A stretch of 64,000 nucleotides of DNA from JACKBK01 sp963707275. Its GTDB lineage: Bacteria; Chloroflexota; Anaerolineae; JAAEKA01. Of this stretch, positions 8,799 to 17,975 are shown piece after piece. The notes under the pieces are model-generated. The model saw only the letters and a list, made by a program, of their open reading frames with translations. It was not told the DNA's origin and searched no databases. The stretch covers positions 310,001 to 374,000 of the forward strand of contig CAVPPH010000002.1 in NCBI GenBank assembly GCA_963707275.1. The letters run 5' to 3'. A program made the position numbers and the translations under genes. Within the stretch, counting starts at the first letter, position 1, and each line of letters begins with the position of its first letter.

Positions 8799-9914
8799 AT
8801 GAAAATTCGACTGATCCTTGGACTGACGGTGTTGGCCGGCACGTTGCTGCTGGCCGGCTGTTCCGGAGGCAATCAACCGCAGCCTGTCGCGCCGGTCCTG
8901 GAGACCACCGCGTCGACCAGCCCCGCTGAGACGGCTGCTCCTCATCCCACCTACGAAATCGTCACCCTGCTGCCGCGCGACGCGATTCTCGCCATTTTCG
9001 AGCCGGAGTTCGTGGCTGGTTTCGAGGCGGACGAACAATACTTGCCCAAGGAATTGGTGCTGGGGGTCGAGATCGACGGCCAGGCGCGCGCCTATTCCAT
9101 CCCCTTCCTCAGCGGCCACGAGATCGTCAACGACACGGTGGCCGGCCATCCCATCGCGGTGACATGGTGACCGCTCTGCTACACGGGGATCGTGTATTCC
9201 CGAGAGGTGAAGGAGCAAGCTGAGCCGCTGACGTTCGGCGTCAGCGGCAAGCTGATCATGAACGTGCTGGTGATGTACGACCGCGAGACCGGCAGCTACT
9301 GGAGCCAGATACTGGGCGAGGCAGTCGAGGGCGAACTGGCCGGTGCGAAACTCAAACCGCTGGCCGCCTTGCAGACGAACTGGGAAGCGTGGAAGGCGCT
9401 GCACCCTGACACCCTGGCGCTGGACAAGGGCACCAGCAACTCCTACGACTCCTACTCCAGCTACTATGCCCAGGACGTGGCCGGTGTGATCGGCGAGACA
9501 CGCACTGATGATCGTCTGAGCCGCAAGGCGCTGGGGCTGGGCATGGTGATCGACGATGAGCCAGCCTACTTCCCCTATACAACGTTGCGCACTGAATTAG
9601 TGGTCAACGACCGCGTCGGTGGCGTCGATGTGGTGGTGGCCTTCGAGAACGACGCGTTCTCCGCGGTCGCCTTCGACCGCACTGTTGATGGGCAGACGCT
9701 GACCTTCTCTGCCGACAGCGCGACGCCAGAAGGCGGCGGGCTGTCGCTGGTAGACGCCGAGACCGGCAGCCGCTGGTCAGCGCTGACCGGCACAGCGACC
9801 GACGGCCCGCTGGTGGGCACGGCGCTGGAACGGATTCCCGCCACATCATCCTTCTGGTTTGGCTGGAAGGACTGGCATCCTGACACGTACCTGTACGGCG
9901 TGGTGAGCGAGTAG
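8799..9914 (+). CDS. DUF3179 lipoprotein with in-frame TGA in the CPLC motif (candidate selenoprotein)
   Basis: A 371-codon secreted lipoprotein. The signal peptide ends in the lipobox LLLAGC (Cys21) and a Pro/Thr-rich linker leads into DUF3179. The first half reads PFLSGHEIVNDTVAG, then AVTW-TGA-PLCYTGIVYSRE. The TGA (9168-9170, codon 124) falls exactly on the first cysteine of the conserved TWCPLC redox-like motif, and the frame continues unbroken to the true stop at 9912-9914. A second, weaker DUF3179-like half (VNDRVGGVDVVVAFENDAF) lacks the CxxC pair. Either the TGA is selenocysteine (UPLC), or it is a TGC/TGT-to-TGA mutation or sequencing error. The DUF3179 function is unknown. A potential recoding hairpin follows the TGA. 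Confidence 0.8.
9168..9196 (+). promoter_or_regulatory. Candidate SECIS-like hairpin after in-frame TGA
   Basis: The TGA at 9168-9170 is followed 9 bases later by TACACG (9180-9185), the loop GGGAT (9186-9190) and CGTGTA (9191-9196), a perfect six-pair stem with G residues opening the loop. Bacterial SECIS elements have a short stem, a small apical loop with an early G, and sit just after the UGA. Here the loop begins 15 bases after the UGA, at or slightly below the short end of the range usually accepted. Prediction only. Confidence 0.4.
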
Positions 9915-9930
9915 CGCCGCTTGCCTCCGC

Positions 9931-10014
9931 CTCCTACTCCTCCTCGTACTCGATTCTTCTGTCGAAACCAGTTTCGAGCTTTCGAGTGAAGTCGTAAAGA
10001 GGACGAGTAGGAGG
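9931..10014. repeat. TACTCGTCC-type palindromic repeat, copy 1 (divergent)
   Basis: Arms containing CTCCTACTCCTCCTCGTACTCG and GAGGACGAGTAGGAG flank an internal palindromic segment (TCGAAACCAGTTTCGA). Related repeats are at 50781-50880, 60705-60793 and 61624-61714. Confidence 0.7.
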
Positions 10015-10061
10015 ATTTCCGTTCGTGGGTGAAATCAGCTACAATGACGGTCGAAAACTTA

Positions 10062-10092
10062 CCACCGGCGGGCCAACTGGACCCGCCGGTGG
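10062..10092. repeat. GC-rich 11-bp inverted repeat upstream of the PEP-enzyme-like gene
   Basis: CCACCGGCGGG (10062-10072), a 9-base loop, then CCCGCCGGTGG (10082-10092), 19 bases before the next start codon. It may be an operator or part of the leader; no run of T follows. Confidence 0.55.
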
Positions 10093-10111
10093 CGCGACTT
10101 GAGGAAGCGCC

Positions 10112-11240
10112 ATGACGTCATCCACCACCTGGTTTCGCCTACCGCTCAGCGCCATGCTGCCTGAGCAGCCAACCTATTTCACCGGTTCCGTACTGGGACC
10201 CTCCGCCGAGCGCGCGCTGCGGGCCGCCTACGAGCAGTTTGGCGCACCGTTGGCGAGTGGTCCAGCGGTCTGGGATGTCCAGGCCCGCCGCGCCGCGCTG
10301 AACGACGCCCTGTTACAGCCGGCGGACGCTGCGTTGCGCCGTTCACTGGCCGACAGCGGCGGCGGCTTGAGTCGCCTGTTGGGTGGTGGTTCCAGCAAGC
10401 GCGCGACGGCTTACATCACCCAAACATTGCAGGATGCGCCTGACGTGATCGCACGCATCGAGCGTTGGTGGACGCGGGTGCGGGCCATGGAATGGCGGCA
10501 GGCCACGGTGTTGCAGATCATGGAAGAGCTGGAGCCGCGCGCTGAGGATGCGTTGCTGGCGCAGGCGCGGGTCGCGTTGAGTCTGGCGGCGGCGCTGCAT
10601 TTGCAGGGAAGTCAGATCAGCGCAGCCGCACCGGGTATTGCGGCCGGGATTGACAACACGCTGCCGGAGGCGGGCTATGCGGCAGCGCTGCGCAGACTGG
10701 CAGCCAGCTTGAAGGACGTCGACACGTCCGCAGCCGCCGGCGACTGGCAGCAGTGGCCGGACGCACTGCGACAACCGCTGGACAAGTTCCTGACCGCCTA
10801 CGGGCGCTGGGCCGACTTGCCGCTGGAGACCGCCCGGCCGCGCTGGGTCGATGACCCGGCCGCCTTGCTGGCTGCACTGCCGGGACTGATCCAGTCAGCC
10901 GCGCCGGTCGATCCGGCGGAAGCCAGCCGCCGCGCTGCCGCGGCAGCGAGCGTTTCTCAGCAACTCAAGAGCAGCCAGCGCAAGCAGTTCGAACTCCGCT
11001 TCGGCGCAGGTAGAGCAACTGGCCGCGCTGCTGCCGAGAGTTCACGACGCGGTGGTGATTGTGGCCGCTGCCGCCCGCTACTGGGTGTCCGGCGCGGCCA
11101 ACGAGGCCCTGGCCGATGGCCGGTTGCACAGCGCCGACGAAGTGTTTCTGTTGGAGCTTGAAGAACTGAAGCAGATGATGACCGGGGAGTGGAGCAACGT
11201 CGATCAGGTGCGTCCCCTCATCGAAGCGCGCAGGCAGTAG
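10112..11240 (+). CDS. PEP-utilising-enzyme-related protein, one frameshift
   Basis: About 375 residues over two frames. Most of it is alpha-helical, Ala-rich sequence without a motif I can name. The last ~65 codons, in frame 3 from about 11005, contain ALADGRLHSADEVFLLELEELK. This resembles the segment that joins the nucleotide-binding and swivelling domains in PEP synthase and rifampicin phosphotransferase relatives. The frame changes once near 10995-11010 (one extra base); joining the frames gives EQLAALLPRVHDAV, which reads naturally. There is no ATP-grasp domain or phosphohistidine domain, so this is at most a stand-alone relative. The function is unknown. Confidence 0.6.
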
Positions 11241-11262
11241 CAAACTCACCCGGTCGCCTCAC

Positions 11263-11306
11263 ACGCGAGAAGTCCGACTTTTTCCGCAAAGTCGGACTTC
11301 TCGCGT
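11263..11306. terminator. Bidirectional hairpin terminator candidate
   Basis: Perfect 19-bp stem: ACGCGAGAAGTCCGACTTT (11263-11281), loop TTCCGC, and its complement to 11306. It lies just after the PEP-enzyme-like gene, between converging genes. Confidence 0.7.
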
Positions 11307-11345
11307 CTGCAGGTGTCTTCCCGTGGTTTGATGTAAGTGGAGGTG

Positions 11346-11376
11346 TTAGGACCACGAAGAGCCTTCGTGGTCCTAA
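11346..11376. terminator. Hairpin downstream of WS/DGAT gene
   Basis: TTAGGACCACGAAG pairs with CTTCGTGGTCCTAA around a 3-base loop. It lies seven bases beyond the stop of the minus-strand WS/DGAT gene and is a likely terminator. Confidence 0.65.
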
Positions 11377-11382
11377 TGTCCA

Positions 11383-13167
11383 TCAATCACTGGCGGCGCC
11401 AACCATCCGTTGCGCCTGCTCGATCCAGTCCTGATAGTCGGGATGCCGCCAATCTGGCGCGGCGATGATCGCTTGCAGCGCTTCGGGGGATGAAGTCGCC
11501 AGGTCAGCGAAGCTGACCACACCCGCCTCGGCCAGCCGGCCTGCAAATGCCGGGCCGATGCCGCGAACGCGCGTCAAATCGTCGCCGCCGTCGGGCGCAA
11601 CCCAGGCGGTCTGGAGCGATGCATCAAAAGCCGCCTGCTGCGAGGCCGACACGATGCGGGCCAGCGCGGCGTCCAGGTCTTCAGTCTCCGTGGCGAGCTC
11701 GTTAGCTTTCCGGTCGGCCGCGTCGGAGATGTCGAACTGGGCGGCGGTGGCGATCAGGCGGGCGCGGGTCTCGTCGCGCAGCGCGGCCAACTCGGCGTGG
11801 AAACTGGCAATCACCGCGTCGGGGTCGGGGATCAGGCGGGCGTCCGTCGCCACGCCGATCATTACCTTGCCGTTGTAGCTGAGAATGCTGATGCCGATGC
11901 CGAGACGCCCCGACTGTGGCACCCAGAACATCATATTGTCGATGCCGGCGCCGGCGAAATAGAGCTGCTCGCGCGGCCCTGGTACGTTGGTCATCACGAC
12001 GGTGCCTTTGGCGCCGAAAATGTCTACCACGACGTCTTCCAGCCGGTCCGGCATCATGCCGATCAGGCCGAGGATGCCGAACGCCACAATCGGCTCCGAA
12101 GTGTTCTTCAAGCCGTCCATGCGCTGCTTCAGCTCGCGCAGCCGCTCGACGGGGTCTTCGATCCCCAGTGGCAGTGACAGGAAGACAAGCCCGAACTTGT
12201 TGCCCATGGTCAGCCGGGCACCGGGCGGTCGCAGGTTGACGGGGATCAGGGCGCGCACGTTGAGTTCGTCCACGCTGTTGCCACGGCTGGCCAGATAGCG
12301 GCCCATGGCGCCGGCCGCTGCCGACATCAGCACGTCGTTGACGGTGCCGCCGACCGCTCGGCCGATCAGCTTGACGTCTTCCAGGGGAATCGGCTCAGAC
12401 CAGGCGGCCTGCTTGGCCACGCCCAGCTTGCCCTTGTACGCCGTCTTGGGATCAGGCCCCATCAGCAGCAGCCGCGCCGTGGTCAGCGCCACGTCGGAGC
12501 CGCTGCGAGCCAGATCCACCAGGTACTCCGGATTGCGCGCAGCACGGACGGAGGTGTTGATGGTAGCGCTGACGGCTTTGCCGGAGAGGTTTACGGCAGC
12601 CGCAGCCGGCCGTGTCACCGGCGCGAGTGGGTTCCAGCCCTTGCGCCGGCGTGCCTTTGGCGGCGGGGCGACAATGGGGGCGTCGCGGTCGGGGTCTGTC
12701 AGGGAAAGCATCACCTGGATCAGGGCGATGCCGTCGGCGATGCAGTGGTGCAGACGCAGCAGCAGCGCGGAGCGTTCGCCGTAGCCTTCGACCAGATGAA
12801 ACTGCCAGAGCGGCTTGCTGAAATCCAGCGGCTGGCTCATTAAGTCGCTCACCAGCGCTTGCAGTGCGTCGTGATCGCCGGGCGCGGGGATGCCGATGCG
12901 GTGCAAGTGTGACGAGATGTCGAAGTTGGGATCTTCTTCCCAGTACGGCCGGCCAAAGCGGGTGGTCTTCTGGACGACCCGCTGGCGGAAGCGGCGGAAC
13001 TGACCGACCAGCCTGGTTTCCAGCGTCGCCCGCAGGCGTTCGTAGTCAACCGGCTCATCAAAGACGATCAATCCGGTGATCATCATCAGGTTGGTTGGGT
13101 CTTCCATCTGGTACCATGCAACATCGACGCTGGAAAGGGACTCGGTGCGGCTGCGGCCAAATGCCAT
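11383..13167 (-). CDS. Wax ester synthase/diacylglycerol acyltransferase with C-terminal HhH domain
   Basis: WS/DGAT acyltransferase of 594 residues that would transfer acyl-CoA to long-chain alcohols or diacylglycerol to make storage lipid at the membrane. The active-site motif HHCIADG is at residues 140-146; the downstream PLWQFHLVEG, NVPGPREQLYFAG and YNGKVMIG blocks are typical. After the usual domain end, an extra ~70 residues carry LTRVRGIGPAFAGRLAEAG, a helix-hairpin-helix of the DUF4332 or radC/Pol-beta type, an unusual tail for this family. The start is fixed at 13165-13167 by a near-perfect GGAGGTGAT Shine-Dalgarno; an upstream in-frame ATG at 13260 would add 31 unrelated residues. 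Intact. Confidence 0.9.
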   Translation of the reverse strand: MAFGRSRTESLSSVDVAWYQMEDPTNLMMITGLIVFDEPVDYERLRATLETRLVGQFRRFRQRVVQKTTRFGRPYWEEDPNFDISSHLHRIGIPAPGDHDALQALVSDLMSQPLDFSKPLWQFHLVEGYGERSALLLRLHHCIADGIALIQVMLSLTDPDRDAPIVAPPPKARRRKGWNPLAPVTRPAAAAVNLSGKAVSATINTSVRAARNPEYLVDLARSGSDVALTTARLLLMGPDPKTAYKGKLGVAKQAAWSEPIPLEDVKLIGRAVGGTVNDVLMSAAAGAMGRYLASRGNSVDELNVRALIPVNLRPPGARLTMGNKFGLVFLSLPLGIEDPVERLRELKQRMDGLKNTSEPIVAFGILGLIGMMPDRLEDVVVDIFGAKGTVVMTNVPGPREQLYFAGAGIDNMMFWVPQSGRLGIGISILSYNGKVMIGVATDARLIPDPDAVIASFHAELAALRDETRARLIATAAQFDISDAADRKANELATETEDLDAALARIVSASQQAAFDASLQTAWVAPDGGDDLTRVRGIGPAFAGRLAEAGVVSFADLATSSPEALQAIIAAPDWRHPDYQDWIEQAQRMVGAASD

Positions 13168-13379
13168 GGGATCACCTCCAAGAAATATACGTGACGGGGT
13201 ATCGGGTTGGCAGTCAGTCGCTGAGTTCTGGTCGAGCAACTTAACCGCGCGACGAAACATCGTTCAGAGAGATACAACAAATGTAGTTTACCACAGGTCG
13301 CGCAGATCGGCGGTATGGTGCGCGTAGGGGTAGTGTATACATTTCGGTTGAAATTGTCAGCGGGGCGGAAACCGAGTAG

Positions 13380-13850
13380 GGTAAGGGTGCAAAACCAATC
13401 TACGGGTCACGACGAATAACCGTCGGGTTGCGCCAGAGCCGCCAGATCAAGGTTGCTCGCGAAACCGTGCAGCGCTACATGCGTGAGATGGGTATTGCTG
13501 GCATCTGTCCAGGCCCGAACCTAAGTCGGCGCAACATCGAGCACAAGGTTTATCCCTATCTGCTGCGCAACGTCAAGGCTCTCCGCCCCAATCATGTCTG
13601 GGGCATAGACACACTTGCACCGCACCGCAAGTGCAGGTGTCACTTACATCCGCTTGCGCCATGGTTGGATGTATCTGGTCGCAGTGCTGGATTGGTTCTC
13701 TCGTTACGTGGTGAGTTGGGAACTGGATCAAACGCTTGAAATGCCGTTCGTGGTGGCCACGGTGCAGCGAGCCCTGGCCCAAGCCACGCCAGTTATCTGG
13801 AACAGCGATCAGGGCAGTCACTTCCCCACAGCCTCTACTACCGCAACTAT
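13380..13850 (+). pseudogene. IS3-family transposase (OrfB) remnant
   Basis: Fragment of an rve-type integrase/transposase. PIYGSRRIT leads into VQRYMREMGIAGI and KVYPYLLRNVKALRPNHVWGID (first catalytic Asp). After a frameshift near 13610, YLVAVLDWFSRYVVSW and WNSDQGSHF (second Asp) follow. The sequence then stops matching, and the region with the catalytic Glu is absent. No start, no OrfA and no terminal repeats were found. It is a decayed insertion sequence of the IS150/IS2-like subgroup, abutting the ABC exporter genes. Confidence 0.8.
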
Positions 13851-14058
13851 CCAGCTGCGGATCTTCAAGAAAAGGTTTGCGCCTCGGGTTCGCAGACAGC
13901 AGCGGTTGGCAGAATCGAGAAATGCTATCGGTCACATTTCACCGTTTCCGTTCTGGTCTGATATGATAGCCGCACGGCCGAGCGATTGTTCCGTCATTGA
14001 TTTCGAGTTATCCTCTTTTCGAATTCAGGGAGCTACCGACGAGATTGAGAGGCGCACC

Positions 14059-14974
14059 ATGGTGCTCGCCATTGAAACAACCGGTCTATCGAAATCCTTC
14101 GGTTCTGTGCAGGCGGTCGATTCGGTCAGCCTGCGCGTGCAGCGCGGCGAGATCTACGGCTTTCTCGGCCTGAACGGCGCGGGCAAGACGACCACGATCC
14201 GCGCGCTGCTGGGCATGATCCGCCCCAGCGCGGGATCGGTACGCGTGCTGGGAGAGCCGGTCGGTCCCCATGGACGCGGGCCGTGGCGACAGGTCGGCCA
14301 CATGGTCGAGACGCCGGCCGGCCTATCCTGAGTTGACGGTCAGGGAAAACCTGGAGGTTGCCCGCCGGCTGCATGGCGTCGCCGACAAGGAGCGCGACCG
14401 CGCGCGCCATCGACCGGCTTGGTCTCAGCGTGTACGCCGATCGCAAGGCGGGCACGCTTTCGACCGGCAACCGCCTCCGCCTGGGGCTGGCGCGCGCGCT
14501 GCTGCACGCGCCGGATCTGCTGATCCTCGACGAGCCTGCCAACGGGCTGGATCCGGCGGGCGTGGTCGAGATCCGCGAACTGCTGGGCAGGCTGGCGCGC
14601 GAGCAGGGCGTGACGATCTTCATGTCCAGCCACATCCTGACCGAGGTGGACCGGCTGGCAACGCGCATCGGCATCATCCACCAGGGCCGGCTGATCGAGG
14701 AGTTGGAGGCGCGGCAACTGGAGGCGTTGCGGGCGCGCCGGCTGGCAGTAGCGACACGCGATCAGGCGCAGGCGCGCGCTGGTGCTAGCCGCCGCAGGGT
14801 ACGACGTGAAGAGCGCTGACGGTGCGCTGTTGCTGCATGAAGCACGCGCGGTCGATGCGCCGGACGACGTGGCGACCCTGCTTGGTCAACGCTGGCGCGC
14901 CGCCAACGCGGCTGGCCGTCGAACAGGAAAACCTCGAGGACTATTTCCTGCGGCTGACGGGAGGGGCGAAATGA
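14059..14974 (+). CDS. ABC exporter ATP-binding protein, several frameshifts
   Basis: ATPase of a CcmA/ABC-2-type export system. Walker A is GLNGAGKTTT; the linker region reads LSTGNRLRLGLARALL, a variant of the LSGGQ signature; Walker B is LLILDEPANGLDP; the switch region is SSHILTEVDRLA. The C-terminus is rebuilt as VEQENLEDYFLRLTGG. Frame changes occur near 14320, 14400, 14778 and 14884, yet the family sequence continues across each, so errors in the sequence are likely. The restored stop TGA (14972-14974) overlaps the permease ATG as ATGA, supporting translational coupling. The exported substrate is unknown. Confidence 0.82.
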
Positions 14975-15762
14975 ACGCGTTTCTCGCTGCTTTCTGGGCC
15001 GAAACGCTCAAGGCGCGCCGCTCGCGGCTGGCCTTGGGTATCACCGCGGCGTTCCTGATCCTGCCGTTGGTCGGCGGGCTGTTCATGGTCATCCTCAAGG
15101 ACCCGGAGCAGGCGCGCGCGATGGGTCTGATCAGCATGAAAGCGCAGCTTGCCGGCGGGGTGGCCGACTGGCCGACCTTCTTCAGCATCCTGCTGCAAGG
15201 GACAGCCGTCGGTGGGGTGATGCTGTTCTCGTTCGTCACCGCCTGGGTCTTTGGCCGCGAGTTTTCCGATCACACTGTCAAGGAACTACTGGCCATTCCC
15301 GCGCCGCGCTGGAGCATCGTCGCGGCCAAGTTCGTTTGGACGGGGCTGTGGATCGCCGGTCTGACGCTGCTGAGTTTCGCAGTTGCGCTGGCACATCGGT
15401 GCATTGCTGGCGTTGCCGGGCTGGTCAATGGAATTGGCTAGCGGCGTCTGCCCTGGTCGCTGGTTTTGACCGCCCTGCTGCTCCTGCAACTCATGCCGCT
15501 GGTGGCGTTCTTCGCCAGCGCCGGGCGCGGCTATCTGCCGCCGCTGGGCTGGGCGTTACTGACCCTGGTCATGGCCCAGATTCTGGGCGTTCTGGGCTGG
15601 GGCGACTGGTTCCCGTGGACCGTGCCCGCCCTGGCTGCCGGGATGATGGGGCCGCGCAGCGAGCTGATGGGTCTGCACAGCTATCTCGTCGTGCTGGTGG
15701 TGTTCGTCGCCGGCCTTGTCGCAACGTTCAACTGGTGGCGCAGCGCCGATCAGGCAAAGTAA
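14971..15762 (+). CDS. ABC-2 type permease, two frameshifts
   Basis: Membrane partner of the preceding ATPase. MNAFLAAFWAETLKARRSR is a typical ABC-2 permease N-terminus. Six hydrophobic helices follow, including FGREFSDHTVKELLAIP, the conserved cytoplasmic loop of this group. The frame changes near 15393 and again near 15455; the bridging frame reads IGALLALPGWSMELASG. The last helices are in the frame ending at the TAA at 15760-15762. The two genes form a coupled pair, with no third component nearby. Confidence 0.78.
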
Positions 15763-15775
15763 CAGAGGGATCGCC

Positions 15776-16591
15776 ATGTCGCAAGAAATGACCGGTGTTC
15801 AGGCAGTCATTGCTCGGTTCGTCAAAGCTTGCCAGGAGGACCCGCGTGTCCTGGCAGCCACGCTCTACGGCTCACGCGCCAGTGGCGCAGAAGATGCACA
15901 CTCCGACATCGACCTCGCGGTCGTCACCAGCGATGCAGCGTTCGATTCGTTCATGGCCGAGCGCGGATCGCTTGTCCAGAAACTGGGCAATCCGCTGTTC
16001 ATCGAGGACTTCGATATCCCCGATATGCTGTTCGTGATCCTGGACGACGGCACGGAAATCGAGCTGGCATTGGGTCGGGAGAGCAAGTTCAGCGCAAGCC
16101 ACGGCGGACCGTACCGCGTGCTGCTGGACAAACGCGGCATCCTGGCAGGTGCAGCACCCGCACCGCGCACGGCAGAGCCGGCTGAGCAGGTCGAGACTCT
16201 GCGCCGGCTGATCGCCTGGTTCTGGCATGACCTGTCGCATTTTATCACCGCGACCGCGCGCGGGCAGCTTTGGTGGGCCGAGGGCCAGTTGAGCGTCCTG
16301 CGCCTTTCGTGCATCAACCTGGCGCGCTTGCGGCAGGATTTCTCCGATCCCGACGCTGACGAAGATGGGTTCTTCAAGGTGGACCAGATCCTGCCGGCAG
16401 CCGCGTTGGCGCCGTTGGCCGAGACGTATTGCCCGCTGGAAGCCAAGGCGCTGATCAATGCCGCTGGCCACATCCTGCGCTTCTACCGCGAGCTTGCCCA
16501 GCCGCTAGCGCAGGAACATGGCCTTGCGTATCCGACGGCGCTGGACGAGATCATGACTGCGCGCTTGCAGGCTCTGATCACCACCCGCTGA
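15776..16591 (+). CDS. Nucleotidyltransferase-domain protein (aminoglycoside adenylyltransferase-like)
   Basis: A 271-residue protein with a Pol-beta-type nucleotidyltransferase domain at the N-terminus. LYGSRASGAEDAHSDIDLAV gives the GS...DxD metal site, and a third acidic position is likely in EIELAL. The C-terminal half is helical, with AWFWHDLSHFI. The layout resembles AadE/streptomycin adenylyltransferase-like proteins, but resistance cannot be assumed. The start is placed at the ATG at 15776 after GAGGGATC; it lies 13 bases after the permease stop, so it may be co-transcribed. Intact. Confidence 0.8.
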   Translation: MSQEMTGVQAVIARFVKACQEDPRVLAATLYGSRASGAEDAHSDIDLAVVTSDAAFDSFMAERGSLVQKLGNPLFIEDFDIPDMLFVILDDGTEIELALGRESKFSASHGGPYRVLLDKRGILAGAAPAPRTAEPAEQVETLRRLIAWFWHDLSHFITATARGQLWWAEGQLSVLRLSCINLARLRQDFSDPDADEDGFFKVDQILPAAALAPLAETYCPLEAKALINAAGHILRFYRELAQPLAQEHGLAYPTALDEIMTARLQALITTR

Positions 16592-16598
16592 GACAACG

Positions 16599-17342
16599 AT
16601 GATCTACGACCAGGCAGAATACGACATCCGCTGCGAATGGGGTGAGCAGGGCGTGCTTCAACTCGCGCCGATCAGCGACGCGGTGATCATCGTGGACGTG
16701 CTGTCGTTTTCGACATGTGTTTCCATCGCCGCGTCCCGGGGCGCTACGGTTTTCCCATGCCGTGACAAGGATGAGGCGGCCGAAGCGTTTTGCCGCTCAG
16801 TGGATGCTGAGTTGGCCGGGCGGCGCGGCAGCAGCAAATTCTCGCTCTCGCCGGCCTCGCTGATCCGCGTGCCTGCCGGCCTGCGACTAGTCCTCCCCTC
16901 GCCTAACGGTTCGACGTTGACGCTGACCACGGGCGAGACGCCGACTCTGGTCGGGTGTCTGCGCAATGCGCGGACGGTGGCTCGCGCTGCCATGCAACTC
17001 GGCACACGAATCGCGGTAATCCCTGCCGGGGAACGCTGGCGGATAGACTGGTCGTTGCGACCGGCTGCCGAGGACTGGCTCGGCGCGGGCGCGATCATCC
17101 AGCATCTGCCCGGCAGCCTGTCCCCCGAGGCGCGGTTAGCGGCCGACGCGTTTCGCAGCGCCGAAGGGGAAATCGCGGCGGTCATCGCCGGCTGTTCGTC
17201 GGGCAGGGAACTGATCGCCGGCGGGTTTGCCGAAGATGTGGCGCTGGCCAGCGACATCGACGCTGACCATTGCGCACCGCGGCTGCAATCGCGCGCGTTG
17301 GCGTCTGGTGAGCGCGTGCGCTATCTCGCGGATGCCTTGTGA
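16599..17342 (+). CDS. 2-phosphosulfolactate phosphatase family protein (ComB-like)
   Basis: A 247-residue ComB-fold protein. Typical blocks are VIIVDVLSFSTCVSIAASRGA near the N-terminus, LPSPNGSTLT in the middle, and AVIPAGERW followed by EDWLGAGAII. ComB removes phosphate from 2-phosphosulfolactate in coenzyme M biosynthesis. In bacteria without coenzyme M the substrate of ComB homologues is unknown. It starts 7 bases after the nucleotidyltransferase gene on the same strand and is probably in the same transcript. Intact. Confidence 0.82.
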   Translation: MIYDQAEYDIRCEWGEQGVLQLAPISDAVIIVDVLSFSTCVSIAASRGATVFPCRDKDEAAEAFCRSVDAELAGRRGSSKFSLSPASLIRVPAGLRLVLPSPNGSTLTLTTGETPTLVGCLRNARTVARAAMQLGTRIAVIPAGERWRIDWSLRPAAEDWLGAGAIIQHLPGSLSPEARLAADAFRSAEGEIAAVIAGCSSGRELIAGGFAEDVALASDIDADHCAPRLQSRALASGERVRYLADAL

Positions 17343-17437
17343 TCGCGCCGTCGCCGGATGTGTCGCAAAACCCCGCCGTCTGCGTTGAACATTAGTGCTA
17401 AAAACAAGGCTTTGCAGAAGTCAAAGGAGAGAAGGCC

Positions 17438-17875
17438 ATGACCCTGGATAAATCATATGTGGAACGCAATCGCGCTTCGACGGAACGAATGCGAAGTCTG
17501 GCAGCGAGCCTGAGCGATGAGGAAATGCAGCATCCCGTCGGCGAACACTGGACGGTCGCCATCGTCTACGCGCACCTGGCCTGGTGGGACCGGCGCGTGA
17601 TGTACGTACTGGATGTGACGGAGCGGCAAGGCAAGCTGTTCGTCCCCGAAATCGACATCTTCGTCAACGACCTGTCGCTGCCGCTTTGGGCCGCCGTCCC
17701 GCCGCGCGCCGCTGCTGAGATCGCCATCGGAGAAGCGGAGAAATTGGACAAGCGGCTGGAGCAGTACCCATCCCACCTGCTTGAGGAAATCTACGACTAC
17801 AACCCGCGCTGGGTGGTGCGCGCCACGCACCGCGGCGAACATCTGAGCGAGGCGGAAGCGGCGCTGGCGGGTTGA
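17438..17875 (+). CDS. DinB/maleylpyruvate isomerase-like four-helix protein
   Basis: A 145-residue DinB-superfamily protein, thought to be metal-dependent thiol-transferases or hydrolases. The helical pattern with HWTVAIVYAHLAWWDRR carries a metal-ligand-type His, and VVRATHRGEHLSEAE lies near the C-terminus. A GGAGAGAAGGCC ribosome binding region precedes the ATG at 17438. The specific substrate is unknown. Confidence 0.7.
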   Translation: MTLDKSYVERNRASTERMRSLAASLSDEEMQHPVGEHWTVAIVYAHLAWWDRRVMYVLDVTERQGKLFVPEIDIFVNDLSLPLWAAVPPRAAAEIAIGEAEKLDKRLEQYPSHLLEEIYDYNPRWVVRATHRGEHLSEAEAALAG

Positions 17876-17886
17876 ACTGCACGCCG

Positions 17887-17970
17887 TCCACGAATGTTCC
17901 TCGAATACACGAATACGGACGGTAGCGCCGTTGCTAACTCGTGTATTCGTGCTGCCGCAGGCATTCGTGG
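17887..17970. repeat. ACACGAATAC-type palindromic repeat, copy 1
   Basis: Outer arms CCACGAATG and CATTCGTGG and inner arms CGAATACACGAATAC and GTGTATTCGTG form a long imperfect hairpin between convergent genes. A related element lies at 38762-38918. Confidence 0.72.
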
Positions 17971-17975
17971 ATGGC

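Noticed and set aside
13615..14331. Apparent fusion of transposase and ABC ATPase in one frame
   Set aside because: The ATPase has its own ATG and GAGAGG site at 14047-14061, and transposase homology ends at about 13850; the open link is accidental.
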